Both the position numbers and the translations under genes were made by a program. Source: Delphinapterus leucas (Eukaryota; Chordata; Mammalia; Artiodactyla; Monodontidae). From it: DNA of 64,000 nucleotides. The notes below the pieces were generated by a model. It was not told where the DNA came from, did no database searches, and saw only the letters and a program-made list of their open reading frames with translations. Location: contig NW_022098031.1 of assembly GCF_002288925.2 (NCBI RefSeq), forward strand, positions 11,251,251 to 11,315,250, in the 5' to 3' direction. Below are positions 44,646 to 56,359 of this stretch, one piece after another (the first letter of the stretch is position 1; every line of letters starts with the position of its first letter).

Positions 44646-44870
44646 AATATCTCTGGGTGAACTCCTATTCATCCTTCAAGACCCAGGTCAGATGTTTTCC
44701 AGTCTGTCAGACCTCATCCCCAGGCAGCTCTTCCTTTTTCTTCTTTCCCATAGTACACTCTATATCTTCCACAAGGCATTTTTCACCTTATCTGGTAATT
44801 AATTGTTCACGTATCTGTCTTCTTCATAGACTATGAGCTCCCTGAGGACAGGGACCAGTTGATGGAAGAC
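44646..44870 (+). mobile_element. L2 LINE 3' end, plus strand
   Basis: 'cattcttcaagacccagg'-like text ('tcatccttcaagacccaggt'), 'ttttcaccttatctggtaat', 'tcttcatagactatgagctc' and 'cctgaggacagggaccag' follow the L2 3' region. It stops before the final cctggcacat block. Confidence 0.82.
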
Positions 44871-45259
44871 ACCTCTCCACAAAACTCAACACTCTTGCCA
44901 CTGCTGCCACTCTGCTTCTGGCTCATCTACTGATGTACGGGCATAGCAAGTCAGTGGGCAATTACCGATTCCCCTCAGCACTTCACTAGAATCTTCTCTC
45001 ATGTCATTTCAGGAGGAGGTAAACTGATTGTGTGTGTTCTGTGTTTTATAATACTGTATGCTTAGGAAGAATAATTGAGGGTTCACTAAATTGATGTGTA
45101 AAGAGGTTTTTGTTTTGTTTTGTTTCAATGGTGTCTTTAAGTATTTGTAAAAGAGGTTGCTTATTATTCATCCATTGCCAATCCATTTAAAAACAGTTAC
45201 ACAGCAGAGAAGAGGGGATTATATTAATAAGGGAGTTGCTAAATCAATATTTAAGGGGA

Positions 45260-45475
45260 GGGCTTCCCTGGTAGCGCAGTGGTTGAGAGTCCGCCTGCCG
45301 ATGCAGGGGACACGGGTTCATCCCCCGGTCCGGGAAGATCCCACATACCGCGGAGCGGCTAGGCCCGTGAGCCATGGCCGCTGAGCCTGCGCATCCGGAG
45401 CCTGTGCTCTGCAACGGGAGAGGCCACAACAGTGAGAGGCCCATGTACCGCAAAAAAAAAAATAAAATAAAATAA
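45260..45475 (+). mobile_element. CHR-2-type cetacean SINE, plus strand
   Basis: Full length from gggcttccctggtagcgcag to gtaccgc, with tail (a)n then (aaaat)n. It has a perfect 11-bp target duplication, atttaagggga, at 45249-45259 and 45476-45486. Confidence 0.97.
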
Positions 45476-45679
45476 ATTTAAGGGGAAGTTTGTAAGCAAT
45501 TTGCTTCACTTTTCCTTCCTAGGAGAAATAACTTGAGATTAGGAAACGTCTTTTCTTAAAGAGGTTAATGGACTCTCAAATTCAAACAAATATTTCAAAA
45601 TGTTGCTAGTAGTTATGTCTAAATTTTCTACATATTCTTAATTTTATAAAATAAGTGTAAATTAGTTTAAGAAATTTAT

Positions 45680-45930
45680 GGTGAAATTCAGCACACATTT
45701 ACTTAATGCTTCCTATGTGTCTGGTACTATGTTGAAGGGGGGAGAAGATAGCATGGCTAGTGTTTCCCCCTCCAGAAGCTCATAGTTGGTGCGGCCATGT
45801 AGACAGTGAATCTAATTACGATTTGCTAAAAGCCAGGAACCAAGAGATTTGATTAATCCCACAAGAGAGGATGAGATTGTCAGGGAGATTCCACCGAGAG
45901 GGCTGACATTTGAACTGGAATTTTACTGTC
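45680..45930 (-). mobile_element. L2-like remnant, minus strand (probable)
   Basis: 'cacacatttacttaatgctt', 'cctatgtgtctggtactatg' and 'cctccagaagctcatagttg' match the complement of an L2 end in order (tgagcacctactatgtgccaggcac...ggagctta). Confidence 0.55.
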
Positions 45931-46164
45931 TGTGAAATCAGGAAGCTTTACAGTTTCTACTTTGTGGCTTAGCTAAAGCTAAGCAGTTGAAGCACTAAGA
46001 GATTTAGGCAGTACTTATTACATAGAGTTTTAAAAAGCCTAGATTTGTAATTTTATTAACTGATTGGATGTATCTTTTAATCTACTTTAATGATCAAGTT
46101 ATTAAACTAAATCAAAATGACTATTTTCTGTTATTATATTGACATTGCTCTAACCTGTTGGGTT

Positions 46165-46315
46165 TCCAGCTTGGACATACTCCCAAATCTTCAGCATGGT
46201 TGTTAAAATACAGATTCCTCCTCAAACTTGCTGAATCCCAACCTCCTGGTATGGGGAGGCAGTGAGCTTTTAACAAGGCTTCCATGTGATTCTGGTTTAA
46301 GTATCATTACATAAG
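46165..46315 (+). mobile_element. MER5-type hAT-Charlie remnant
   Basis: 'cttcagcatggttgttaaaa tacagattcct' and 'aacaaggcttccatgtgatt' follow the MER5 order (aaaatgcagattc ... aacaagctcccaggtgat). Confidence 0.55.
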
Positions 46316-46509
46316 CAGTTTGATAAGTCAGAGGTAAAACTTGGCCTTTCAGGGCATGCTATACTTACTAATGTTATCTTCTGATCTATTAACAAATGTT
46401 CCTCGTGAGGGTGGAGATAAGGAAACTTAACATTTATGAGGCCCTCTGCTCTTTGTTTTAGGGCTGTAAATAGAACTTTTTTTTTTTTTTTCCAAAAATT
46501 GCAATACCA

Positions 46510-46640
46510 CCAAGACTCTCATTTTAGAGGTGAGACAACTTAAGGTTTAGAGAGGTTAAGAAATCTGGTCAGGGTCACACATCTACTAAGTGGTGAAACG
46601 GGTGATAAACTTGCTGAACCCTGCTTCTTACCCATCTTGG
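46510..46640 (-). mobile_element. MIR SINE fragment, minus strand
   Basis: 'attttagaggtgagacaact', 'aaggtttagagaggttaaga' and 'gtcacacatctactaagtgg' match the MIR complement. A T14-15 run (46479-46493) precedes it. Confidence 0.7.
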
Positions 46641-48720
46641 GTCTCTCCAGTTTATCTCAGCCTCAGAGAGATCAATTTTTAAAACACATTTTCTATAAGA
46701 TAACTATTTAAGTCCTTTCCATTAACAAGAAAAGAATAGGTTGATTTTCTCGCCCATGTGTTCTAACCTGGCTGCTGACAACTCAGTTTCCAGAGAAGAG
46801 GGCCGACTTCTGTAACTGATGATCTCTTTCACCTCCATCCAGCCAGCAGGGCTTTTTTTTTCCTTGGCATTCCTGAATCAGAGAGAAAATGTGGATGAAT
46901 CTAAATCAATTTTCGACAGATCTAAACCTTAGCGCTCAGCATGCCTTGTAGTTGGTGTTACTGAATTCCCTTGAGCAAGCATTTTAGCGATGGACATCCT
47001 TGCAAGTAACCAGTAACCATCCTTGCAAGTAATCAGTAATTTGCTGATATAATGCATCGGTTACATTTGCACAGACCACTCCTTTTGCAGATGGACAATT
47101 GGGATTTAGCCAAATGCAAAGAGGAATTCTTCTGTTACACTTGATCCTTTACTTTAGCTAGTTAACTTATGCCTGAGACTATCTTGGGTGAGACCAAGAT
47201 GAAGCTTGGGAGCACTAATTCTTGCTCTCCTCTAGAGAGGAGAACACCAGGGCCTGAGATGGGTCAGCCTAGTTGAACCCTGAGATGACCCCAGGAACTA
47301 AAGTCACAGAATTTCTGATCCTTAAGTGACAGGGACACTGAAGGTGTTATCAGAGATGGGTGGCACTTTAAGTTTTGTTTTATTTTGTTTATTTTTATTT
47401 ATACTGGCCATTGTAGTCTCCGAGGACCCTGAAGTACATGAAAGCAGGGTTTTCCACTATTATTCCTTGAATAATGAGAACCCTGAGTTGAAAAGCTGCT
47501 TCTCTTAAAAACACCCACGTTAACAATTATCAAAAACCAACAGGAGTAATACATACAATTTTAAAACTTAGCAACTGAGTTTTCTGAAGATGAAATCATT
47601 GTTAGGCAGATATAAGTGTTTGTGTCTTTTTGAAAAAAATAGATAAATGTCATTCATTGTGGAACTATAGTCAAACTTTTTTTGCCCTTGCATTTGCCCA
47701 TTTGAAAATGGGTCCGTTTTTACACAGCATAAGTGTGTTTGTACACCTCACTCCCAGTAACAACAATTTTAATGTGTCTATATTAATAGAGTTACAAAGC
47801 AACGTTCTGTCAATTCTGGGACAAAGGTCATGAGGGGGGTCCCATTGCCTCCTCCAAAGGGTACTATGACAGCCTTTCTGCTATATTTCTTCCCAGAAAT
47901 CTTTGTTATTCCTGTCTGTAGTATGATCCATCATTTTCCTGAAAAGGAAAACCAATAGCCGAAGCTTTAACGTTTGTTTTTCAGCTTTATGTTTGTGAAA
48001 GGTACTGTATCAGTAGCCAGAGAGGCTGATTGAGCTGGCAACTAAACAGCCTCCTCTCAGCATGCCATTTGGGCAAGATAAACCAGCTGATTGAGTAACA
48101 ACAGAAATCCCCTACACGGGCAGTTCAGGAGCTGACAGAGGTGGCAGGAATTTTTCTGGGCAGTGTTCTCGATGGCCTGTCCTGTCTGGTCTGCCTCTAT
48201 CCCACTGTTCCCTAAAGCTTGGTCTCCATGCTCATGCCTCTTTCTGGGATGGGCTACTCCCCCCAGCATGTACTAATTTTGAGAATTAGCTTAGTGATAG
48301 GACCCAGAGGAAGTGCGGATCCCCATCTGTTCTTTAGGAATATGCTTGTTCAGGAATAAACTTGGGTTATTAACTTTTATAATGGGATGTCAGTAGGGTT
48401 GGACCACGTGGACACTCACACACACACACAACAATATTTGACTAGAAGATACAGCTGCAAAGGGGAGCATTTTCCCCCGTAACCATGTTCCTTTTTTGCA
48501 TTTGCCCATGAGAAATGGATCCATTTTTGCATGTGTGTGTGTATGTGTGTGTAATAGGGTGATGGTCCTATTTTATTCAGAGAAATCCCTCAAATTTCTA
48601 CTTACCTTTAGATCCTGGGGGAAGAAAATTTGCCAAATCTTTTGCTTTCTGATCAATACACGGGGCAGTGAGTCTTAATTTCCCTTTCCGTCTTCTACTC
48701 TGTCCTCCCCATAGGATAAG
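46641..48720. other. Unassigned sequence with small repeats
   Basis: It contains a 2 x 23-bp tandem duplication (46995-47040), a (ca)n run at 48415-48430 and a (gt)n run at 48532-48551. No gene. The 70-codon minus frame at 48057-48269 shows no known domain. Confidence 0.45.
46995..47040. repeat. Tandem duplication, 2 x 23 bp
   Basis: Units begin catccttgcaagtaa at 46995 and 47018. The two 23-bp units differ at two positions, both C/T. Confidence 0.9.
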
Positions 48721-48721
48721 A

Positions 48722-49220
48722 TGTGGCTAGTCTGCTTCATTCCTGGGACTAGTCATTGCCCACTTGTTCCTTCCTAACACACCGTGGTCAGTATGGTTTT
48801 ATTCTGTCAGCACTACGCTGAGATGATAGACTACACATCTCAACTTCCCTTGTGGCTAGAGGTAGCCAATGAGATGGAAGCAGACACCGTTTGTGGGGTT
48901 CCCAGGGAACCTCTGATACAGCTGGGAGGCATGTGCTTTGCTGTGGCCCCTTCTTCTTTCCTGTCGTCTGGAACATGGATGAAATGTCTAGAGCTGCAGT
49001 AGCTATCTTGCAACTTCATGGTGACCTTGAAAATAGAAGCTATAGGCTAAGGATGTAGACTTGAAAATAAATCCTTAGTCCCTGATAACTGTGGGGCACA
49101 TTACCAGTCCTGGCTTACCTATCTTCAAACAATATTTGGAGGGAAGAAGAGTAAACATGTGCCTTTTTAATCCACTGTTATTGGAATTTTTGTTCAATGC
49201 ATCTGAACCTAATCTGTTGC
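48722..49220 (+). mobile_element. LTR-like mammalian repeat, family not assigned (MaLR/ERVL-like)
   Basis: 'ctagaggtagccaatgagat', 'tgtcgtctggaacatggatg', 'tctagagctgcagtagctat', 'ccagtcctggcttacctatc', 'aatccactgttattgg' and 'gcatctgaacctaatctgtt' follow a recurring mammalian LTR-like repeat. A related copy is at about 57260-57725. A later L1 inserted precisely at its 3' end. Confidence 0.55.
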
Positions 49221-49240
49221 AAAAGATATGGGAGTCATAT

Positions 49241-49960
49241 TCCATTGTATATATGTACCACATCTTCTTTGTCCATTCACCTGTTGTTGGATTTAGGTTG
49301 TTTTCATGTCCTGGCTATTGTAAATAGTGCTGCAGTGAACATTGGGGTACATGTGTCCTTTTGAGTTATGGTTTGCTCAGGGTATATGCCCAGTGGTGGG
49401 ATTGCTGGGTCATATGGAATCTAAAATATGGCACAAATGAATCTGTCTAAAAAACAGAAACAGACTCACAGACATCGAGAACAGACTTCTGGTTGCCAAG
49501 GGGGAGAAGGGAGGGAGAGGGATGGACTGGGAATTTGGGGTTAGTAGATGCAAAGTATTATATTTAGAATGGATAAATAACAAGGTCCTACTGTATAGCA
49601 CAGGGAACTATAATCCAATCTCCTGGGATAAACCATAATGGAAAAGAATATTTTAAAAGAATGTATAGGGCTTCCCTGGTGACGCAGTGGTTGAGAGTCC
49701 GCCTGCCGATTCAGGGGACACGGGTTCGTGCCCCGGTCCGGGAAGATCCCACATGCTGCGCAGCAGCTCGGCCCGTGAGCCATGGCCGCTGAGCCTGCGC
49801 ATCCGGAGCCTGTGCTCCACGACGGGAGGGGCCACAACAGGAGAGGCCCGCGTACCGCAAAAAAAAAAAAAAGAATGTATATATGTGTATCACTGAGTCA
49901 CTTTCCTGTACAACAGAAACTAGCACAACATTGTAAATCAACTATACTTCAATTAAAAAA
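49241..49960 (+). mobile_element. L1 insertion with 5' inversion (twin priming), SINE inside
   Basis: The left part (about 49241-49420) is L1 ORF2-end sequence in minus orientation ('ttccattgtatatatgtacc', 'gccctggtggtgggattgc'-like). The right part (about 49421-49667 and 49882-49960) is the L1 3' end in plus orientation ('ctactgtatagcacagggaa', 'cttcaattaaaaaaaa'). One 20-bp target duplication, aaaagatatgggagtcatat (49221-49240) and the same with tcacat (49961-49980, one mismatch), brackets the whole. This proves a single insertion with an inverted 5' part. Confidence 0.93.
49668..49870 (+). mobile_element. CHR-2-type cetacean SINE within the twin-primed L1
   Basis: Full length from gggcttccctggtgacgcag to gcgtaccgc plus an A-tail. 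It has a perfect 11-bp target duplication, aagaatgtata, at 49657-49667 and 49871-49881, entirely inside the L1 3' part. Confidence 0.97.
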
Positions 49961-49980
49961 AAAAGATATGGGAGTCACAT

Positions 49981-51734
49981 AATCAAGAATAGCTCTACCC
50001 TGCCTCTTCTCTCCCCCTTCTCCCTCCCACACCTCACAGCCCCTAGCCTTTGAATTTTGCCCTTTTTTTAGCTTCTTATCTCCAACTGGTACACCCAGTG
50101 CTTGATCTACTTATCACATGAGAATTAGAAGCACAGAGGATGTTTGCCACCATTGAACACAGGTATCCAGGGTTTGTAAAACCTGAGCCCCCATCTACTT
50201 TCAGGTATCCGAGATGACAGCAGGATCCTGTCCCTTGACTTGAGGCAAATAAACCAATCATATTATTAATCACTTCCATTTCCATAAAGAAGAGTAAGGA
50301 AAGAGCGATTGAGAAGAATAGATGTTTCCTTTATGGCATTTCTGAGACAGTAGAGTTGGTAGAAATTCCTTCTTCTATGGGATGAGAGGGGAATGTGGGA
50401 AGTAGAAGAGAAATTTTCCCTAAAGCCACAAATATCCTGTTTCATTGTGTATGTTTAGATTTCCAGATCAGTCTTAGCTTGTCTGTCATTTCCACTTTTC
50501 TTGCTGTTTTAAAGGGAGGGAAAGACTGGAGTGAAGAGATGGGCTGCAAGATCCATGGCCTTTCTGCCCAACACGTAATTCAGCGTTATCTCTCCTTTAG
50601 CTGGTGGCCTGAGGATAAATTAGGGGATGCAGGAAACAGGCATGTGTTTACCTGATGAAGGTACATAGTACACATGCTCTCTCCCATGTGCATCTGCATA
50701 GCAGTGAGGGGCGGTGGTGGCCCAAAGAAGCCATGTGGGGAGAGTGAACTGTGGTTCTGTCTCCCTGCTTTGGGTTTTACACAGTAGGAATTCTAGAGCC
50801 ATTTGTGTAAATCATGAATAAGGAGCAGGAAGATTCTTTTTTTAGAATGTGATTTTACAGTGAATTAAGTAATTACAGTAATTTTACAGTGAATTTAGGA
50901 TAGGCAGCCAGGATTTGCAATGATTGTTTGGAACTCAGGATTCAAGGCACAGCCCTTCCTAGACTGCTTCTCTCTTCTGTAGATGGTTAAACTAACAGCG
51001 TTTACTACCTAGAAAATGGGGTAAGGTACCCTTTCCTCGTTTCAGTATCTTATTCTTCCTGTCCACTGTCTTGAAAGAAATGTGAAGGAAGTGGATGGAG
51101 ATCCTTCTGATTGCACCAAAAGTGATTTGAACGGCACCTCATGAGCACCATTTTTCTTCCCAGCCAGATGAAGAATGTTCTGCATTATTTTCTAAAAGAG
51201 TCATCAGGGTTGACGATTCTGACAAGATTATCTATTTTGAAAACAGAATTTAATACTTAGGACACCATGGTGATTGGAGTAATAACCTAGAGCTTGAATC
51301 TCAAAGGTGTGTGTGTGTGTGTGTCACAGGCTTTGCCCCTGTGGCTGATCCACTTGGAGCCACAGGGCATCACATGGGCCACTCCCTAGCTGTGGGAAAT
51401 GAATACCTGCCCATATGTTTAAGATTCAGCGGCCACAGTGGGACTCTATAGCTTTAAAGCTACCTAGTGTTCAGTGTTTCCTGTATTTGTTGCCTTACAT
51501 TTGTATGTCACCTTTGACTGGAAAACACAGGCTTTTCAAAAAAAATACTCAGGTCTTATCACAAATGTAGGTGGCAGGTGTTGTTTCTTTCTTCCTCCAG
51601 ATGAGGAACATGAAGGAGCAGAAAGGAATTACGTGACTCATGTAGACTCACTAAAGCCTTTGTAAAACTTAAGACTCCATTTGCCTTCAGTTTAGCTTAG
51701 TATAATGTGTTAAATCAGCAACTGATTTTTCTCT
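49981..51734. other. Unassigned sequence
   Basis: Nothing named except a (gt)n run at 51306-51324 and a weak MIR-like stretch at about 51590-51650. The plus frame at 50395-50655 (86 codons) has no domain. Confidence 0.4.
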
Positions 51735-52445
51735 CATACAATTTTTAAATTGAGATCTAATTCGTATACCATAAATTCACCCTCTTAAATTATAAAATTT
51801 AGTGGTTTTTAATACATTCATAAAGTTATACAATCACAACCGCCATCTAATTCCAGGACATTTTTTATCACCTCAGAAGAAGAAACTCTGTACACACTAG
51901 CAGCCATCCCCATCCCCCTCATCCCCCAGTCCCCTGGCAACCACTAATCTACTTTATGACTCTATGGATTTGCCGATTCTGGACACTTCATATAAATCGA
52001 GTCATACAATATGTGGCCTTCTGTGTCTGGTTTCTTTCACTCAGCATAATGTTTCCAAAATGAATACTTCATTTCTTTTTATGGCTGAATAATATTCCAT
52101 TCAATGGATTTACCATATTCTGTTTATCCAGTCACTAGTTGATGGGCATTTGGGTTGCTTCCACTTTCTGGCTGTTATGAATACTGCTTCTCTGCACCCT
52201 CATAGAAGTTTTTTGTGTACATACTTTTCAGTTACCTTGTGTGTATACCTAGGAGTGGAATTGTTAAGTATAATGGTCACCCCGTGTTTAACTTTCTGAG
52301 GGATTCCCAAACTGTTTCACAAAGCGGTTGCACTGTTTTACATCCGCATGGCAGTGTATGGGGTTCCAGTTTCTCCACATCCTTGTCAACATTTGTTATT
52401 GTCTATCATTGTGATTTCAACCATCCTAGTTAGTGTGGAAGCTAT
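51735..52445 (-). mobile_element. Old L1 3' part, minus strand
   Basis: 'cgtataccataaattcaccc', 'ccctggcaaccactaatcta', 'ttctggacacttcatataaa', 'tttctttcactcagcataat', 'gctgaataatattccattca', 'gatgggcatttgggttgctt' and 'ccttgtcaacatttgttatt' are the complement of L1 3'UTR plus ORF2 end, in order. Diverged, of L1MB/MC age. Confidence 0.92.
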
Positions 52446-52835
52446 TGATTTTTAAACAATAACAAAAAGATGAAGCTAGAGACCTTGGGTCACTTTCTAA
52501 GCTGGGAGTGTGGCTTATATGGCCCATGACCCAGAAACCCTTTTCCTCACAGACTTCCCTCATTTTAATTACCCTATTCCTTACCTGTGACAGGCTTTCT
52601 GGAGTTTGCACTTAATAGGAGAGAAAGAGTTGCTTGAGGCATCACCCCCTATCTCTATTCCCAGAGTCCATTCTCAGTGTACATGGAGGCTTTTCCAATT
52701 TTAACTTACGACTCTACACAGAAACTCTTCTATTTTTAACACCCAGCTCAATGAATTTAGTATCATCATCTTTAGCTTTTCTGGAATACTCTTTACTTCC
52801 CCATTTGATGCATTACTCATATTAGTGATGATACT

Positions 52836-53033
52836 GGATAAACAACAAGGTCCTACTGTATAGCACAGGGAACTATATTCAATATCCTGTGATAGACCAT
52901 AATGGAGAAGAATATGAAAAAGAATGTATATATATGTATAACTGAGTCACTCTGCTGCACAGCAGTAATTAACACAACATTGTAATTCAACTATACTTCA
53001 ATAAAAAATTGAAAAAGTAAAAAAAAATTTAAA
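52836..53033 (+). mobile_element. Short 5'-truncated L1 3' end, plus strand
   Basis: 'aacaacaaggtcctactgta', 'tagcacagggaactatattc', 'aataccataatggagaagaa'-like text and 'acttcaataaaaaattg' with an A-rich tail. It has a perfect 10-bp target duplication, tgatgatact, at 52826-52835 and 53034-53043. Confidence 0.93.
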
Positions 53034-53084
53034 TGATGATACTAAATAATATAATACTAAATATAATACTAAATATAGTAAGTA

Positions 53085-53240
53085 AACACTTACTATATAT
53101 GTTATCATTTGACCCTTATAACAACTCTGTTATGCATGTTGTTATTGGCCCAGAAATTTTGGAGGTGAGGAAATTGAAGATGAAGAGTTTAAGGTCAATT
53201 TCCTTGGCCACACAGCCATTGATGGTAAAGTAGGACTGAC
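53085..53240 (-). mobile_element. MIR SINE fragment, minus strand
   Basis: 'acttactatatatgttatca', 'acccttataacaactctgtt', 'ggaggtgaggaaattgaaga' and 'ttggccacacagccattgat' match the complement of MIR. Confidence 0.75.
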
Positions 53241-54027
53241 TAGGGAGGGATGTAATATCCTCTTTGTTTGCCCTGGTATTTATTTCTTCTTGGCCTTTTC
53301 TCAGCTCCGAAAGTCTGGATGACTCCCTCACAGTGGAAAATCCTGAAAAGTGATTTCTTCACCCTCCCTCTCTCAAATGCCACAATAATCCTAGGGGGAA
53401 TTATAGAGCTAATATGCTCGGGATGACTTGGTTTTATTTAATTATAATTTTAATTATTCCATTAGGTCACTTATGTCTCTAGAGTCAATTCTCCTTCTCA
53501 GGTATTTTCTGATAATTAGAAAATAAATTTATATCTGTTTTCCTCATGATTTCAAGCAGGGTCCTATCAACTGGGTCAATTTAAGTTTAGGGTAATCTCT
53601 TGGCTTGGCAGATAGGAATAATCAAGGCTAACTCCAGACACACAGCCTGACAATCATAATTTTTCTTGCCAATGAAACAGAATCCAGCATTGTCACTTCA
53701 TAGCAGGTGAAGGATGGCTCTCACTGAAACAAAATATTCTCCCACCACACATTCTATACTTTTGCTGGTTTCTAAAACACATTATCAGATTAGATGGCAA
53801 CAATGCTAGAGCATACTCTACATTTTTGATGCCAGGCTGCAATTAAGTGGGAAAAGAGAATGCAAATCTCAACATTCCATGAGGAATGGAAATAAAGGGG
53901 CCCTATTTAAGTTGAAATAGTATCTTTCTCTTGATATTGAACTTTGAGTCATGTATTTTCTTATAGCTTAAAACACCAGAATGAATAACTCAGGGCCCCA
54001 AATACTTTTTTAAAAACTATTTCAATC
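53241..54027. other. Unassigned sequence
   Basis: No recognisable gene or repeat. Confidence 0.4.
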
Positions 54028-54040
54028 CCCCAACCCTCTT

Positions 54041-54319
54041 TTTTTTTTTTAGAACTATGAGCTTTCTTTTTTTTTTTTTTAATTTATTTGGTTGCATCGG
54101 GTCTTAGTTGCGGCAGGTGGGCTCCTTAGTTGCAGCTCGTGGGCTCCTTACTTGTGGCTTGCAGGCTCCTTAGCTGCGGCTCGCCATCTCCTTAGTTGTG
54201 GCATGTGAACTCTTAGTTGTGGCATGCATGTGGGACCTAGTTCCTGGACCAGGGATCGAACCCGGGCCCTCTGCATTGGGAGCATGGAGTCGTAACCACT
54301 GCGCCACCAGGGAAGTCCA
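54041..54319 (-). mobile_element. CHR-2-family SINE, long older form, minus strand, with split A-tail
   Basis: The 5' end (gcgccaccagggaagtcc) is on the right. The body contains four to five imperfect 22-24-bp units around ctccttagttg. The tail consists of two T-runs (54041-54050 and about 54067-54080) separated by agaactatgagctttc. A perfect 13-bp target duplication, ccccaaccctctt, at 54028-54040 and 54320-54332 includes both T-runs and the spacer. Confidence 0.92.
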
Positions 54320-54545
54320 CCCCAACCCTCTTAAGAGCAGAAAAGAGGGATTGAATACCTGGAAAAAGTAGGCATTATCTTTTTGCATTGGCCTTGACCA
54401 TATGCTTTACAGTGCAGGACAAGTAAGGCCTGCTTTTCCTTCTCATCTTTTGATCCTTCCTATCTGGAAACTAGAAGTCAGGCCTCTTCTCAGTGATAGG
54501 ATATGATGAAGGTGAAATATTTTTTACATTTCTTCCCTGGAAGGG

Positions 54546-54547
<2 letters not shown>

Positions 54548-54590
<43 letters not shown>

Positions 54591-54617
54591 CGTGCACATG
54601 CGCACATGTGTGCGTGT
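54548..54617. repeat. (GT)n(GC)n alternating purine-pyrimidine microsatellite
   Basis: About 17 TG units, then about 5 CG units, then mixed tgcacatgcgcacatgtgtg. The alternation of purine and pyrimidine is unbroken for 70 nt. Confidence 0.97.
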
Positions 54618-54789
54618 CTGTTTGAAAATCTTTAGGGAAAGACTAAAGAATAACTATAGAGAATAATGGCAAATTAGTTTTAATTAACGTACTGTAAAGC
54701 CAACCCCTGAGAACTGTTCTTCTGGATGTTGTCATAAACAGCACTCTCTTCAATTCATAGGCAAACATGAGCTCAAAATAAGTGAATCC

Positions 54790-54998
54790 GGGCTTCCCTG
54801 GTGGCGCAGTGGTTGAGAGTCCGCCTGCTGATGCAGGGGACACGGGTTCGTGCCCCGGTCCGGGAAGATCCCACGTGCTGCGGAGCGGCTGGGCCTGTCA
54901 GCCATGGCCGCTGCGCCTGCGCGTCCGGAGCCTGTGCTCCGCAATGGGAGAGGCCACAACAGTGAGAGGCCCTCGTAACCGCAAAAAAAAAAAAAAAA
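54790..54998 (+). mobile_element. CHR-2-type cetacean SINE, plus strand
   Basis: Full length from gggcttccctggtggcgcag to cgtaaccgc plus an A-tail of about 18. It has a perfect 10-bp target duplication, aagtgaatcc, at 54780-54789 and 54999-55008. Confidence 0.97.
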
Positions 54999-55504
54999 AA
55001 GTGAATCCACTGAAATTTTTTTAAAAGTCATATAACTCAGGGTTTTACTCAGGTTTATTCTATTTCTTTTTGAAAATGCTCCCTTTTAACTCTAGTTCAT
55101 AGTAACATTCGGGGGGGGAAACGTGTTTCTGAGTTTCAAGGACCTCTTACTGGAGATTTTTTTTCTGATGCTCATTCTCTGACATGAATTGTATGTGACT
55201 GATACTTGAATGATTTTTATAACTGGCACAGTTTTCAATTGAAGTGGACATAAATTGTTCTCCATTTAAAAACTCTTAAATTAGCATACATATCAATGAT
55301 TGAGACTTTTGGGAGGATATTCAACCTTGAATACAACCTTGTTTATTTGTTATGAAAATACACAGAAACCAGCCGTGGCCACATTCTTCTCCATGCTTCT
55401 CCACTTGAACCTTTAGCTCACACTTGAACTCTCTGTTTCCAGCTCTTCTAGTTTTCATCTTCTCAATGCTACAGTAATCTCTGAGAGAGATAAATTCAAT
55501 TGAA

Positions 55505-55640
55505 ATAAAGTTGGAAAACCTGAATTGACGCTGAGCTCTATCATTTGCTCACTTTGTGACTCTGGGCAAATTATTTGACTTCTTTGAGGTAATTTCTTCA
55601 TCTACAAAATAGGGGAAATGCTTGATATGTATTATTCCTA
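55505..55640 (+). mobile_element. MIR SINE fragment, plus strand
   Basis: 'gagctctatcatttgctcac', 'tttgtgactctgggcaaatt' and 'aatttcttcatctacaaaat' match MIR (ctctgccacttactagctgtgtgac...). Confidence 0.8.
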
Positions 55641-56355
55641 TTAGGCCTTTAACCTAATATTCTAAATAAATCTCTCCTATCATAATTCATTTAGAATCAA
55701 TGGTGGTTTGAAAAATTAGATATACCAGTAATTTCCCTCTGGTCATTTTCCTCATGCCCCATTTCCACGTTCACCATTGGTATCAATATTTGTCAGTGTT
55801 TGAACAAATTATAATCATGATCCCTCCCAAGAGATTTTCCCTATTTTTATTGTTCAATGTTGACATTTTTCTGTTTTGTATTATTTTTGGAAGTGGGTGA
55901 GTAATGAAGGAAATGAGTATCGATACATCCTTACCAAACAAATTGACCACTTTGTTTCAGAGAGCAGAGCTGACACTCCATGGAGTTTCTCAAGGGATCC
56001 CTAGGAAAGACTCAAGGAACCATATGAGAGAGTTCAGTGAAAATGAGCCATAAACGAGGGGCTAATTTTCATGGGAAGAGCAGTGTCCTTGAATCTGTGG
56101 GATCCACAGAAGTGATCAGGAAGGTCTCTGAGCCTACTTGACTAGAGCTGAGAGTGCCCATTAAGAAGGATGGCCACCCTAGGAGCCAGGAGAGGACTTG
56201 GGAGGAGAAGGCACTGAAGCTGCCTGCTGGCACAGGGCACCTTAGCCAGCAAGACCAGGGGAGGGCAGTGGTGTGTGGCTCAACCCAAGATGGCAGTGGA
56301 ATTCCTGTAGTGAGGACTGGAGGCTCATTGCCCCAACAAAATATACTGTAAACAA
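55641..56355. other. Unassigned sequence
   Basis: No gene or repeat recognised. The 65-codon frame at 56154-56351 has no domain features. Confidence 0.4.
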
Positions 56356-56359
56356 AAAG

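Noticed and set aside
47690..48530. Similar gcatttgccca / atggrtccrtttttrca wording about 830 bp apart
   Set aside because: Only about 35 bp is loosely alike, flanks do not match, and no element can be built from it.
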